Shown piece after piece: positions 44,901 through 53,771 of a stretch of DNA of 64,000 nt (positions within the stretch are counted from its first letter, which is position 1; every line of letters starts with the position of its first letter). Made by a program: the position numbers and the translations under genes. Source of the DNA: JBDSSS01 sp963764195. Lineage in GTDB: Bacteria; Actinomycetota; Actinomycetes; Actinomycetales; Dermatophilaceae. The notes under the pieces were generated by a model, which was not told the DNA's origin, did no database searches, and worked only from the letters and a program-made list of their open reading frames with translations. The DNA lies in the NCBI GenBank assembly GCA_963764195.1, contig CAVXRG010000002.1, positions 434,001-498,000 of the forward strand, given 5' to 3'.

Positions 44901-45017
44901 CGCCATCTGTCTGCGGATCAGTCTGCATCCGGTGTCGCCCTGGCGACCCTAGGTGCCGACCGATCTGCAGATTGACGGCTGGGCGCGATCTGTCTGCGGA
45001 TCAGTCTGCATCCGGTG
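44901..45017. repeat. 83-bp-period repeat, locus 2
   Basis: A 34-bp unit with core CTGTCTGCGGATCAGTC occurs at 44901-44934 and 44984-45017 (one mismatch), exactly 83 bp apart, with GTGTCGCCCTGGCGACC and CAGATTGACGGCT between, as at locus 1. It precedes the AAA ATPase gene. Confidence 0.9.
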
Positions 45018-45073
45018 CTGCGCCGGGAGGCCGGGGTCGTGGCCCACGGGCGGCGGGTGTCGGCGCGGCGGCA

Positions 45074-45079
45074 TACGGT
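45074..45079 (+). promoter_or_regulatory. -10 box of a likely leaderless promoter (AAA ATPase), overlapping an octamer
   Basis: TACGGT, 6 nt before the ATG at 45086. Its TAC is the end of the CGGCATAC octamer at 45069-45076, so anything binding the octamer could affect this promoter. Confidence 0.45.
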
Positions 45080-45085
45080 CGCTGC

Positions 45086-46381
45086 ATGATCACGGCGGTC
45101 GCAGTCTCGGGGTACCGGTCCCTGCGCGACGTCGTCGTCCCGCTGCACGGGCTCGACGTCGTGGCGGGGCCCAACGGCAGCGGCAAGTCGAGTCTCTACC
45201 GGTCGCTCCGGCTGCTCGCCGGGTGCGGCCGCGGTGACGTCGTCGGCTCCCTCGCCCGCGAGGGCGGCCTCCCGTCGGCGTTGTGGGCCGGCCCGGCCAC
45301 ACTCGGCGGGGCCCGCCGGGAGGGCCACGACGTGCAGGGCACGACCCGGAAGGGGCCGATCAGCCTGCTCCTCGGCTTCGCGACCGACGAGCTGTCCTAC
45401 CTCGTCGACCTCGGGCTGCCGCAGCAGGGCTCGGGGGTGGACCGCTCCCCATCGGCGTTCCTGCGCGACCCGGAGATCAAGCGCGAGCTCGTCTGGGCCG
45501 GGCCGGTCATGCGCCCGTCCACGGTGCTCGTCCGCCGGCGCTGGTCGGTCGTCGAGACGCGGGCCGCGACCGACGACGCCTGGGACGACGCGTGGGAGTC
45601 CGACCCGGAGCCGTCCGGCGCCACTCGCACCTCCGGCCGCGGGTCGACCCGTCCCGGCTGGACCGAGCTGAGCCGGTCGATCCGGCCGTGGGAGAGCATG
45701 CTCACCGAGCTGGCCGACCCCGAGCGCGCCCCCGAGCTGCTCGCACTGCGCCGGCAGATCCGGGGCTGGCGCTTCTACGACGGCTTCCGCGCTGACGCCG
45801 ACGCGCCGGCCCGCCGGGCCCAGGTCGGCACGCGCACCCCGGTCCTTGCCGACGACGGAGCCGACCTCGCTGCCGCGCTCCAGACCATCCGCGAGGACGG
45901 TCGCTCGGCGCTCGACGCCGCGGTCGCCGACGCCTTCGACGGGGCGCGCCTCGAGATCGCCGTGTCCGACGGACGGTTCGACCTGCACCTGCACCAGCCC
46001 GGCATGCTCCGCCCGCTCTCCGGCGCCGAGCTGTCCGACGGGACGCTGCGCTACCTGCTCTGGGTCGCGGCGCTGCTCACCGTCGACCCGCCACCGCTGA
46101 TGGTGCTCAACGAGCCCGAGACCTCCCTGCACCCCGACCTCGTCCCGCCGCTGGCCCGCCTGATCCGGGCGGCGGCCGAGCGCACGCAGGTCATGGTCGT
46201 CTCCCACTCCGACCTGCTGCTGCGCGCGCTCGAGCCGACCGACGAGGATGACGACGACGTACCGACCGGGCCGGGCTCACCGGCGCGCATCACCACCCTG
46301 CGCAAGGACCTCGGCGAGACCGTCGTCGCGGGCCAGGGCCTGCTCAGCGCCCCGCCGTGGTCGTGGGGGAGCCGCCGGTGA
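45086..46381 (+). CDS. Orphan AAA/ABC-type ATPase (RecF/SMC-like head)
   Basis: A 431-residue protein with Walker A GPNGSGKSS at residues 28-36, an ABC-like signature LSDGTLRYLLWVAALL (core LSDGTLRYL) and Walker B LMVLNEPETSLHP near residue 340, followed by VVSHSDLLLRAL. It belongs to the AAA_21/COG4637 predicted-ATPase group with a short helical insertion rather than coiled coils. No nuclease or TOPRIM partner lies beside it, so it is not obviously an OLD or Gabija-type defence pair. Function unknown. Confidence 0.8.
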   Translation: MITAVAVSGYRSLRDVVVPLHGLDVVAGPNGSGKSSLYRSLRLLAGCGRGDVVGSLAREGGLPSALWAGPATLGGARREGHDVQGTTRKGPISLLLGFATDELSYLVDLGLPQQGSGVDRSPSAFLRDPEIKRELVWAGPVMRPSTVLVRRRWSVVETRAATDDAWDDAWESDPEPSGATRTSGRGSTRPGWTELSRSIRPWESMLTELADPERAPELLALRRQIRGWRFYDGFRADADAPARRAQVGTRTPVLADDGADLAAALQTIREDGRSALDAAVADAFDGARLEIAVSDGRFDLHLHQPGMLRPLSGAELSDGTLRYLLWVAALLTVDPPPLMVLNEPETSLHPDLVPPLARLIRAAAERTQVMVVSHSDLLLRALEPTDEDDDDVPTGPGSPARITTLRKDLGETVVAGQGLLSAPPWSWGSRR

Positions 46382-46660
46382 CGGCGGGCAACGCCATGAC
46401 CGGTATGCCGTACGGCCGACCCGGTGACCGACCGTGAGGGCGACGAAGGAGGTTGCGCGTCCCAGGACGGGGCCGAACGGCGGACGCGACCCCGTCCCGC
46501 ATTGTGAGATCTCCGGGCGGCTCCGGTAAGTTGCGACCGGAGGAACCACACCCGGCCGCCATCACCCTCGGAGGCCGGCGACCACACATCCGACGAGCGG
46601 GACACCCCCGGTCGCGGGCCGCACGAGTAGGCCGGTCTCCGCGCCGGCAAAGGAGCCCCA
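46382..46660. other. Promoter region of the 2-oxoacid dehydrogenase operon
   Basis: This 279-bp gap has no gene. It contains an octamer (46403), a possible promoter TTGTGA (46502-46507), 19 bp, TAAGTT (46527-46532), a CTCCGG/CCGGAG dyad around the -10, and AAAGGAG before the GTG start. Confidence 0.4.
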
Positions 46661-47815
46661 GTGAGCGACAAGGCTGTCGCCGAGCTGCAGGAGCCGACCC
46701 CCGAGGTCGGCGACGGTGGCCCGGACATGATCCAGCTGCTGACCCCCGAAGGTCAGCGCGTGTCCCACCCCGACTACGACAAGTACGTCGAGAACCTCAC
46801 GGCCGACGACCTGCGGAGCTTCTACCGCGACCTCGTCCTCATCCGCCGCCTCGACGCGGAGGGGTACGCCCTCCAGCGCCAGGGCGAGCTCGGCCTCTGG
46901 CCCAGCCTGCTCGGCCAGGAGGCGGCGCAGGTCGGCTCCGGTCGCGCCCTGCGCCCGCACGACTTCGTCTTCCCCACCTACCGCGAGCACGGCGTCGGCT
47001 TCGTCCGCGGCATGGACCCGCAGAGCTCGCTGCAGCTCTTCCGCGGCGTGAGCCAGGGCGGCTGGGACCCCCAGGAGCACAACTTCCACCTCTACACGAT
47101 CGTCATCGGCGCCCAGGCGCTCCACGCCACCGGCTACGCGATGGGCGTGAAGATGGACGGCAACGTCGGCACCGGCGACCCCGAGCGCGACACCGCCGTC
47201 ATCTGCTACTTCGGAGACGGTGCGAGCAGCCAGGGCGACGTCAACGAGGCGTTCGTCTACGCGGCGAGCTTCGACGCCCCCGTCGTCTTCTTCTGCCAGA
47301 ACAACCAGTGGGCCATCTCCGAGCCCGTCGAGAAGCAGACCCGCATCCCGCTCTTCCAGCGGGCCCGGGGCTTCGGCTTCCCCGGCGTGCGCGTCGACGG
47401 CAACGACATCCTCGCGACGTATGCCGTGACGCAGCACTCGCTCGAGGAGGCGCGCTCCGGCAACGGCCCGCTGCTCATCGAGGCCTACACCTACCGGATG
47501 GGCGCCCACACGACCGCTGACGACCCGACGAAGTACCGTGTCTCGGCCGAGGTCGAGGAGTGGAAGTTCCGCGACCCGATCCTGCGCCTCAAGACCTACC
47601 TCGCGCACGAGGGGATGGCCGACGAGGCCTACTTCACCGCTGTCGACGAGGAGGCCGACGTCTTTGCCGCCCAGCTGCGCGAGGGCTGCGTGACGATGGA
47701 GACGATGGCCGGCGAGACGATGTGGGACCACGTCTACGCCGAGGACCACCCGGTGATGGAGGCGGAGCGCGCCGCCTACCTCGCCTACACGGCGAGCTTC
47801 GAGGAGGCGAACTGA
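46661..47815 (+). CDS. 2-oxoacid dehydrogenase E1 alpha subunit
   Basis: A 384-residue thiamine-diphosphate enzyme subunit. The cofactor motif GDGASSQGDVNEAF begins near residue 185 and ends with FFCQNNQWAIS. The phosphorylation-loop region YRMGAHTTADDPTKYR is the branched-chain/pyruvate type. It decarboxylates a 2-oxoacid and passes the acyl group to E2. Branched-chain oxoacids (feeding branched fatty acids) are as likely as pyruvate. GTG start with AAGGAG 5 nt upstream. Confidence 0.93.
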   Translation: MSDKAVAELQEPTPEVGDGGPDMIQLLTPEGQRVSHPDYDKYVENLTADDLRSFYRDLVLIRRLDAEGYALQRQGELGLWPSLLGQEAAQVGSGRALRPHDFVFPTYREHGVGFVRGMDPQSSLQLFRGVSQGGWDPQEHNFHLYTIVIGAQALHATGYAMGVKMDGNVGTGDPERDTAVICYFGDGASSQGDVNEAFVYAASFDAPVVFFCQNNQWAISEPVEKQTRIPLFQRARGFGFPGVRVDGNDILATYAVTQHSLEEARSGNGPLLIEAYTYRMGAHTTADDPTKYRVSAEVEEWKFRDPILRLKTYLAHEGMADEAYFTAVDEEADVFAAQLREGCVTMETMAGETMWDHVYAEDHPVMEAERAAYLAYTASFEEAN

Positions 47816-48855
47816 TGGCCGGCGACCAGAGCGGGCAGGGCGGGCAGGGCGGACAGGCGACGCAGGGCGCCACCCTCGAGCGCGTCACGCTCGGCAAGAG
47901 CCTGACGAGCGGGATGCGCAAGGCGATGGAGCGCGACCCCAAGGTCATCCTCATCGGCGAGGACATCGGCAAGCTCGGTGGCGTCTTCCGGATCACCGAG
48001 GGCCTGCAGAAGGACTTCGGCGAGGCCCGGGTCATCGACAGCCCGCTCGCGGAGTCCGGCATCGTCGGCACCGCGGTCGGGATGGCGCTGCGCGGCTATC
48101 GCCCGGTGTGCGAGATCCAGTTCGACGGCTTCGTCTACCCAGCGTTCGACCAGATCGTCAGCCAGGTCGCGAAGATGCACGCCCGCGCGCTCGGTGCGGT
48201 GAAGATCCCGATGGTCATCCGGATCCCCTTCGGTGGCGGCATCGGCAGCCCCGAGCACCACTCCGAGAGTCCTGAGGCCTACTTCGCGCACACCGCCGGA
48301 CTGCGTGTCGTCGTGTGCTCCAACCCGGAGGACGCCCACTGGATGATCCAGCAGGCGATCGCGTGCGACGACCCGGTCATCTTCTTCGAGCCGAAGCGGC
48401 GCTACCACGACCGCGCCGAGTACGACACGTCCGCGACCGAGGCCCCACGAGGGCTCTTCGACGCCAACGTCGTCCGGCCCGGCACCGACGTGACGCTCGT
48501 CGGCTACGGCCCCGTCGTCAAGACGATGGTCGAGGCGGCCACCGCGGCCGAGGCGGAGGGCACCTCGATCGAGGTGATCGACCTGCGCTCCCTCTCCCCG
48601 CTGCCGATCGACGCGATCGTCGAGTCCGTGCGCAAGACGGGTCGGCTCGTCTGCGTCCAGGAGGCGAGCAGCTTCCTCGGCATGGCGTCCGAGATCGCCG
48701 CCCAGGTGACCGAGCAGTGCTTCTACGACCTCGAGGCGCCCGTCATCCGCGTGGCCGGCGCCAACATCCCGTATCCGCCGAGCCGGATGGAGGACGAGTT
48801 CCTCCCGGACCTCGACCGGATCCTCGACGGCGTCGACCGCGCCCTCGCGTACTGA
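47815..48855 (+). CDS. 2-oxoacid dehydrogenase E1 beta subunit
   Basis: A 346-residue partner of E1 alpha, with GEDIGKLGGVFR, PLAESGIVGTAVGMA, EIQFDGFVYPAFDQI and the C-terminal transketolase domain. It overlaps the E1 alpha stop by one base (TGATG). The N-terminus has a GQGGQGGQ tract. Together they form the alpha2beta2 E1 seen in branched-chain and Gram-positive pyruvate complexes. Confidence 0.94.
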   Translation: MAGDQSGQGGQGGQATQGATLERVTLGKSLTSGMRKAMERDPKVILIGEDIGKLGGVFRITEGLQKDFGEARVIDSPLAESGIVGTAVGMALRGYRPVCEIQFDGFVYPAFDQIVSQVAKMHARALGAVKIPMVIRIPFGGGIGSPEHHSESPEAYFAHTAGLRVVVCSNPEDAHWMIQQAIACDDPVIFFEPKRRYHDRAEYDTSATEAPRGLFDANVVRPGTDVTLVGYGPVVKTMVEAATAAEAEGTSIEVIDLRSLSPLPIDAIVESVRKTGRLVCVQEASSFLGMASEIAAQVTEQCFYDLEAPVIRVAGANIPYPPSRMEDEFLPDLDRILDGVDRALAY

Positions 48856-48877
48856 CCCCCGAAAGGCGCGAACCAGC

Positions 48878-50383
48878 ATGACTGTCAAGACGTTCAACCT
48901 GCCCGATCCCGGTGAGGGCCTCGTCGAGGCCGAGGTCGTCGAGTGGAAGGTCGCGGTCGGCGACACCGTCAAGGTCAACGAGATCGTCCTCGAGATCGAG
49001 ACCGCCAAGTCCCTCGTCGAGCTGCCCATCCCGTGGGCCGGCACCGTCCACCGGATCCTCGTCGACGTCGGCGCGACGATCGACGTCGGCACCCCGATCA
49101 TCGCGATCGACGACGGCCAGGGCGGTGACGAGGTCGTCGTGCCGCAGATTCCCGGCGAGACCGCCGGGGCGGCTGAGGCCGTCGGTGGCGGGGATGCCCA
49201 GGAGGCCATCCTCGTCGGCTACGGCGCCAAGGCCGGAGCGACGGCACGCCGCGCCCGCAAGGGTGCCGGTATGCCGCCGGGCTCGGTCGCCGCGTCCACC
49301 CCGGCGGCTGCTCCGCTGCCCCAGCCGCCGAACCAGCCGTCGAACCAGCCGTCGGAGCAGGTCGCGGCGGAGCCGGCCCTGCCCGAGCCGAAGACTCCCG
49401 CCCCTCGTGCTGAGTCACCATCTCCTGCCGTGGCCTCCGGGCCCGCCACGACGGGCCGGCCGAAGGCGAAACCGCCGGTGCGCAAGCTCGCCAAGGACCT
49501 GGGCATCGACCTCGACGAGGTGACGGCGACCGGCCCCGACGGTGTCATCACCCGTGACGACGTCACCAACCACGGCAACCGGGCCGCCGCGGATGACACT
49601 GCAGCGCAGGCGGACTCGACTCCGGCGGCAGGCTCACCGGCATACTCCGCGCCGTTCGGCTCGGGGGACCGCGAGGTGCGGACCCCGATCAAGGGTGTCC
49701 GGAAGATGACGGCCCAGGCCATGGTCGGCTCGGCCTTCACCGCGCCCCACGTGACGGAGTGGATCACCGTCGACGTGACGCGCACGATGGAGCTCGTCGA
49801 CCGGCTGCGCGCCGACCGCGAGTTCCGGGACGTCAAGGTGACGCCGCTGCTCGTGCTCGCGAAGGCGCTCACCGTCGCGATCCGCCGCAACCCCGGCATG
49901 AACGCGACGTGGGACGAGTCGGCGCAGGAGATCGTCCAGAAGAACTACGTCAACCTCGGGATCGCCGCCGCCACGCCGCGGGGCCTGATCGTGCCGAACG
50001 TCAAGGACGCGCACGCGCTGACGATGCTCGAGCTCGCCCGGGCGATCGGTGCGCTGACGGCGACGGCCCGCGAGGGGCGCACCCAGCCGAGCGAGATGTC
50101 GGGCGGCACGATGACGATCACCAACGTCGGGGTCTTCGGCGTCGACAGCGGGACGCCGATCATCAACCCCGGCGAGAGCGCGATCGTCTGCTTCGGCGCG
50201 ATCCGCAAGCAGCCGTGGGTCGTCACGGCCGCTGACGGCAGCGACGAGATCGCGATCCGCCACGTCACGCAGCTCGCGGTGAGCTTTGACCACCGGCTCA
50301 TCGACGGTGAGCTCGGCAGCCGGTTCCTCGCGGACCTCGCCGCCCTGCTCGAGGACCCGAGCCGCGGCCTCGTCTGGGGCTGA
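48878..50383 (+). CDS. 2-oxoacid dehydrogenase E2 (lipoyl acyltransferase)
   Basis: A 501-residue E2: lipoyl domain with Lys44 in ETAKS, a long Pro/Ala/Gln linker, a peripheral-subunit-binding domain (about residues 204-233, VRKLAKDLGIDLDEV core), and a catalytic domain with His472 and Asp476 in FDHRLIDG. Only one lipoyl domain. The E3 gene is not in the operon, so E3 must be supplied from elsewhere. A strong hairpin follows the stop. Confidence 0.95.
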   Translation: MTVKTFNLPDPGEGLVEAEVVEWKVAVGDTVKVNEIVLEIETAKSLVELPIPWAGTVHRILVDVGATIDVGTPIIAIDDGQGGDEVVVPQIPGETAGAAEAVGGGDAQEAILVGYGAKAGATARRARKGAGMPPGSVAASTPAAAPLPQPPNQPSNQPSEQVAAEPALPEPKTPAPRAESPSPAVASGPATTGRPKAKPPVRKLAKDLGIDLDEVTATGPDGVITRDDVTNHGNRAAADDTAAQADSTPAAGSPAYSAPFGSGDREVRTPIKGVRKMTAQAMVGSAFTAPHVTEWITVDVTRTMELVDRLRADREFRDVKVTPLLVLAKALTVAIRRNPGMNATWDESAQEIVQKNYVNLGIAAATPRGLIVPNVKDAHALTMLELARAIGALTATAREGRTQPSEMSGGTMTITNVGVFGVDSGTPIINPGESAIVCFGAIRKQPWVVTAADGSDEIAIRHVTQLAVSFDHRLIDGELGSRFLADLAALLEDPSRGLVWG

Positions 50384-50396
50384 CCGCTCCCGCAAC

Positions 50397-50440
50397 GCAC
50401 GTGCGCCCCGTCCCACAGCAGTGGGGCGGGGCGCACGTGC
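50397..50440. terminator. 20-bp-stem terminator hairpin after E2
   Basis: Left arm 50397-50416, loop AGCA, right arm 50421-50440, with one G-U wobble. The core matches the hairpin at 29566-29601. Confidence 0.9.
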
Positions 50441-50473
50441 GTGGGGCCGGGAGAGTCAGACTGGATGGACGGC

Positions 50474-50854
50474 TCAGCGCCGGGCCGTCGCGTGCCGGAC
50501 GCAGGTCGTCGCTGTCGGCCGCGCCTCGAGCCGGCCGGCTGGGATCGGCTCGCCGCACACGGCGCAGATCCCATGGGTGCCGGCCGCCACCCGGGCCAGC
50601 GCGGCGTCGATCTCGACGAGGTGCCGCTCCGCCTGGCCGATGAGGGCCGCGAGCTGGGACCGCTCGTAGGCGATCGTCGAGCCCTCCGGGTCGTGCTCGT
50701 CGTCGGCGTTCGAGCCCTCCGAGGCGTCGACGACGACGGCGAACCCCTGGCGCAGCGCCGCGAGCCGCTCCGCCGTCGTCCGCCGGTCGCCGGCGAGCAG
50801 CCGGCCCACGTCAGCCGTCTCGTCCACCTCGTCCACCTCGTCCACCTCGTCCAT
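50474..50854 (-). CDS. DksA/TraR-like zinc-finger protein with a variant C-C-C-H site
   Basis: A 126-residue protein: an N-terminal coiled region (residues 20-90) and a C-terminal zinc finger with Cys97, Cys100, Cys118 and His121. The spacing C-X2-C-X17-C-X2-H equals the DksA finger except that the last Cys is His. DksA-like proteins bind RNA polymerase through the secondary channel. The N-terminus MDEVDEVDEVDE comes from four 9-bp repeats. A GACAAT box lies 6 nt before the ATG, a weaker leaderless-type arrangement. Confidence 0.82.
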   Translation of the reverse strand: MDEVDEVDEVDETADVGRLLAGDRRTTAERLAALRQGFAVVVDASEGSNADDEHDPEGSTIAYERSQLAALIGQAERHLVEIDAALARVAAGTHGICAVCGEPIPAGRLEARPTATTCVRHATARR

Positions 50855-50911
50855 CTCGCCATTGTCCGGCAGCCCGACCCGGCGCGACCCGCACCGGGCA
50901 GGATGGAGCCC

Positions 50912-52372
50912 ATGAGCGACCCCAGCGGAGTGGTCTTCCCCCTCGACCCCACGGCGGGCCGGCGCAGCACGACGGCGACCGGACGCGCCGTCGTCGCCGC
51001 GGCCCTGCGCTCGGTCGACCCCGTGGGGGCGGCGTCGGCCGAGCGCGAGACGAACTGGCGGCAGGGTTACCTCCCGCACTTCCGACGTCTCGTCGAGGCC
51101 GGCCTGCCCACCCCGGACGCCGCCCGCGCCATCGCGCGGGACGGGCTCGTCGCGCTCCACGCGCAGCTGCGCTGGGCCGGGGCCGACGGCGAGGTCGCGC
51201 TCGCGTCCGCTCCGGAGGCGGATCCCCTCGACTCCGAGACGGTCCGCGGGACCGGCACACCCGACCGGGTCCTGTCCATCCCGTATGCCGGTCAGCGCCT
51301 CACCGGTGACGCCCTCCGTCGGCGGCTGGCGCAGTGGGTCGCGGACGGGGTCGTCGAGCCCTCGCTCGAGGAGGCGGTCGGGCTCGTCATCGACCACCCC
51401 GACTGGCTGGACCTCTCCGACCGCACCATCGTCGTGCTCGGGGCGGCCGCCGAGATGGGACCGCTCCGCTCGCTGCTGCGGTGGGGCGCCGACGTCGCCG
51501 CGGTCGACCTGCCGCGCCCGGACCTCTGGACCCGGCTGCTCGCGGACACCTCACGCCTCGCCGGCTCACTGACCCTTCCCGTCCGTGCCGGGAGCGCCGG
51601 TGGCGACCTCGCCGGCCGCGCCGGCGGTGACCTCGTGCACGACGTCGGCACGGTGGCGCGGTGGGTCAGCGACCTCGAGGGCCCCCTCGTGCTCGGCAAC
51701 TACGTCTACGCCGACGGGGAGACGAACGTCCGGGTCTCGATGGCCGTCGACGAGCTGACCCGGCGGGTCCTGGGCGAGCGGGGGACGTCGGAGGTGGGTC
51801 TCGCCTTCCTCGCGACGCCCACCGACGTCTTCGCGGTCCCCGGCGCCACGGTGGAGCGGTCGGTCCGCAACTACGCCCAGCGGCATACGAGCAAAGTGCT
51901 GCGGGTGCCGCTGCGCACCCTGAGTGGCGGACGGCTGCTGCGGCGCAACTACGTGCCGGGCCAGGACCCGGGAGTCAACGACAGCGTCGTGCTCCAGCAG
52001 GGCCCCAACTACCTGCTCGCCAAGCGCCTCCAGCGCTGGCGGGCCACGACGCACCGCGCGGACGGCGGTCTCGTGTCGTTCAAGGTCGCGCCGCCGACGC
52101 GGACCCGGTCGGTCGTGAAGAACCGGGCCCTCGCCGCGGCCTACGCCGGGGCGCACCGCTTCGGGATCGAGGTGTTCGAGCCGGGCACGGCCAACACGCT
52201 GATGGCGGCGCTGCTCGTCCACGACCTGCGCACCGGCTCGCCCGCCCAGTCGCACCCGTGGCAGGACGAGGCGCACGCGGCGGCCCACGGCGGGTTGTGG
52301 ACCTCGAGCTACGACCCGCGCAGCGCCCTTGGGCTCGCAGCGCTGCTCGGCGTCGCGTCGGTGCGCGCCTGA
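50912..52372 (+). CDS. 486-residue protein of unknown function
   Basis: I do not recognise this protein. The middle has a Rossmann-like segment (DRTIVVLGAAAEMGPLRSLL, core VVLGAAAEMGP, near residue 170) followed by VAAVDLPRP, resembling a nucleotide- or SAM-binding fold. Later segments GNYVYADGETNVRVSMAVD (core YADGETNVR) and YVPGQDPGVNDSVVLQQGPNY (core QGPNYLLAKR) are distinctive and would make good search probes. No membrane helix. It is soluble, alone on its transcript, with GGAG before the ATG. Confidence 0.75.
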   Translation: MSDPSGVVFPLDPTAGRRSTTATGRAVVAAALRSVDPVGAASAERETNWRQGYLPHFRRLVEAGLPTPDAARAIARDGLVALHAQLRWAGADGEVALASAPEADPLDSETVRGTGTPDRVLSIPYAGQRLTGDALRRRLAQWVADGVVEPSLEEAVGLVIDHPDWLDLSDRTIVVLGAAAEMGPLRSLLRWGADVAAVDLPRPDLWTRLLADTSRLAGSLTLPVRAGSAGGDLAGRAGGDLVHDVGTVARWVSDLEGPLVLGNYVYADGETNVRVSMAVDELTRRVLGERGTSEVGLAFLATPTDVFAVPGATVERSVRNYAQRHTSKVLRVPLRTLSGGRLLRRNYVPGQDPGVNDSVVLQQGPNYLLAKRLQRWRATTHRADGGLVSFKVAPPTRTRSVVKNRALAAAYAGAHRFGIEVFEPGTANTLMAALLVHDLRTGSPAQSHPWQDEAHAAAHGGLWTSSYDPRSALGLAALLGVASVRA

Positions 52373-52446
52373 GCCGGCGCCGAGGTTCGCGTCTCAATAG
52401 GGAACAGCTGCTGGCGCCCCGGCGGGACAGCAGCGATGCTGTGCCC

Positions 52447-53721
52447 ATGGCCGAACCGACGACGGAGGTGCAGGCGGCGTCACCCGATGGTGGCACCGCG
52501 TCCCGCCGTCACGCCGGGGTGCGGACCCTCGTCCCCGCGCTGCTCGCCGCCATCGCCTACCTCGACCCCGGCAACTTCGGGGTCAACATCACCTCGGGCG
52601 CCGAGCACGGTTACGCCCTCGTCTGGGTCGTCGTCTTCGCCAGCTGCTCGGCCATGGTCATCCAGTACCTCGCGGCCAAGCTGGGCATGGCGACCGGTCG
52701 CAGCCTGGCCGAGCTGAGCTCCGAGCGCTATCCGGGCGTCGGCCGCGTGCTGCTGTGGGCGCAGGCCGAGGTGGTCGTCGTGATGACCGACCTCGCGGAG
52801 ATCGTCGGTGGCGCCATCGCGCTCAAGCTCCTCTTCGACATGCCGCTCACCGCTGGCGCCGTCTGCGTCACCGCCTTCAGCCTCGTCGTGCTCGCGCTCA
52901 AGGTCCGCGGCCGGAGCCACTTCGAGTCGGTCGTGCTCGTGCTGCTCGTCGTCATCATCGGGTCCCTGATCTGGCAGGTGCTCATCGCCGACGTCGACCG
53001 GGTGGCGCTGCTCCGCTCGGTCGTGCCCGGCCCGCTCAACGGCTCCGCAGCCCTGCTCGCCGTCGGCATCGTCGGGGCGACCGTGATGCCGCACGCGCTG
53101 CACTTCCACTCCGCGGCCTCTCGTGGGCGGGAGGTGGGGGCCGAGCCGGGCACCTACGTCGGGCACGGCGGCTCGCGACGGGCGCGACTGCGCAGCGGCC
53201 GTCAGACGGTCCGCAGCGTCGTGCTCGCGATGACGATCGCCGGAGCGGCCAACGTCAGCCTCGTCGTCTTCGCCGCCGCGCTGCCGGCCGAGGCCGGCGC
53301 GAGCATCGAGACCGCCTGGGCGGCCCTGGGGGCGCAGTCCGGACAGATCGCGGCGACGATGCTCGCGGTGGCCCTGCTCGCCTCCGGTCTCGCCTCGACC
53401 CTCGTCGGGGTCCAGACCGGTGACGTCGTGATGGAGGGGTTCGGGCGCCGCCCGGTCCCGCCCGTGCTGCGGCGGATGCTCGCCGTCGTCCCGGCGCTCG
53501 TCATCCTCGGCCTCGGAGTCGAGCCGACGAGCGCCCTCGTCTGGAGCCAGGTCGTGCTCAGCTTCGCGCTGCCCGGCACGCTCGTGCCGTTGCTGCTCTT
53601 CACCCGGGACCGGCGCCTCATGGGGGTGCTCACCAACCGGGCTCTGACGACGGCGGCCGCCTCCGTGATCACGGTGGTCATCGTCGGGCTCTGTGGCTAC
53701 CTCGTCGCGACAGGGCCCTGA
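52447..53721 (+). CDS. mntH: NRAMP-family divalent metal transporter
   Basis: A 424-residue, 11-helix transporter. The metal-binding residues DPGN in helix 1 (Asp40, Asn43) and MPH in helix 6 (Met214, His216) are conserved; canonical NRAMP has Met and an Ala/Cys here, so Mn2+/Fe2+ import driven by protons is expected. A GATGCT box sits 6 nt before the ATG. I see no MntR operator or yybP-like riboswitch upstream. Confidence 0.93.
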   Translation: MAEPTTEVQAASPDGGTASRRHAGVRTLVPALLAAIAYLDPGNFGVNITSGAEHGYALVWVVVFASCSAMVIQYLAAKLGMATGRSLAELSSERYPGVGRVLLWAQAEVVVVMTDLAEIVGGAIALKLLFDMPLTAGAVCVTAFSLVVLALKVRGRSHFESVVLVLLVVIIGSLIWQVLIADVDRVALLRSVVPGPLNGSAALLAVGIVGATVMPHALHFHSAASRGREVGAEPGTYVGHGGSRRARLRSGRQTVRSVVLAMTIAGAANVSLVVFAAALPAEAGASIETAWAALGAQSGQIAATMLAVALLASGLASTLVGVQTGDVVMEGFGRRPVPPVLRRMLAVVPALVILGLGVEPTSALVWSQVVLSFALPGTLVPLLLFTRDRRLMGVLTNRALTTAAASVITVVIVGLCGYLVATGP

Positions 53722-53771
53722 CCCCGGCGGTCGTCGCGCTCAGCGGTCGTCGCGCTCAGCGTCCGGGGCGC

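Noticed and set aside
43853..45017. Possible CRISPR or transposon ends
   Set aside because: Repeats have constant 83-bp period without variable spacers, and no transposase or target-site duplication is visible.
45086..46381. Anti-phage defence system (OLD/Gabija/Septu-like)
   Set aside because: No TOPRIM domain in the protein and no helicase or nuclease neighbour; one ATPase alone does not support the claim.
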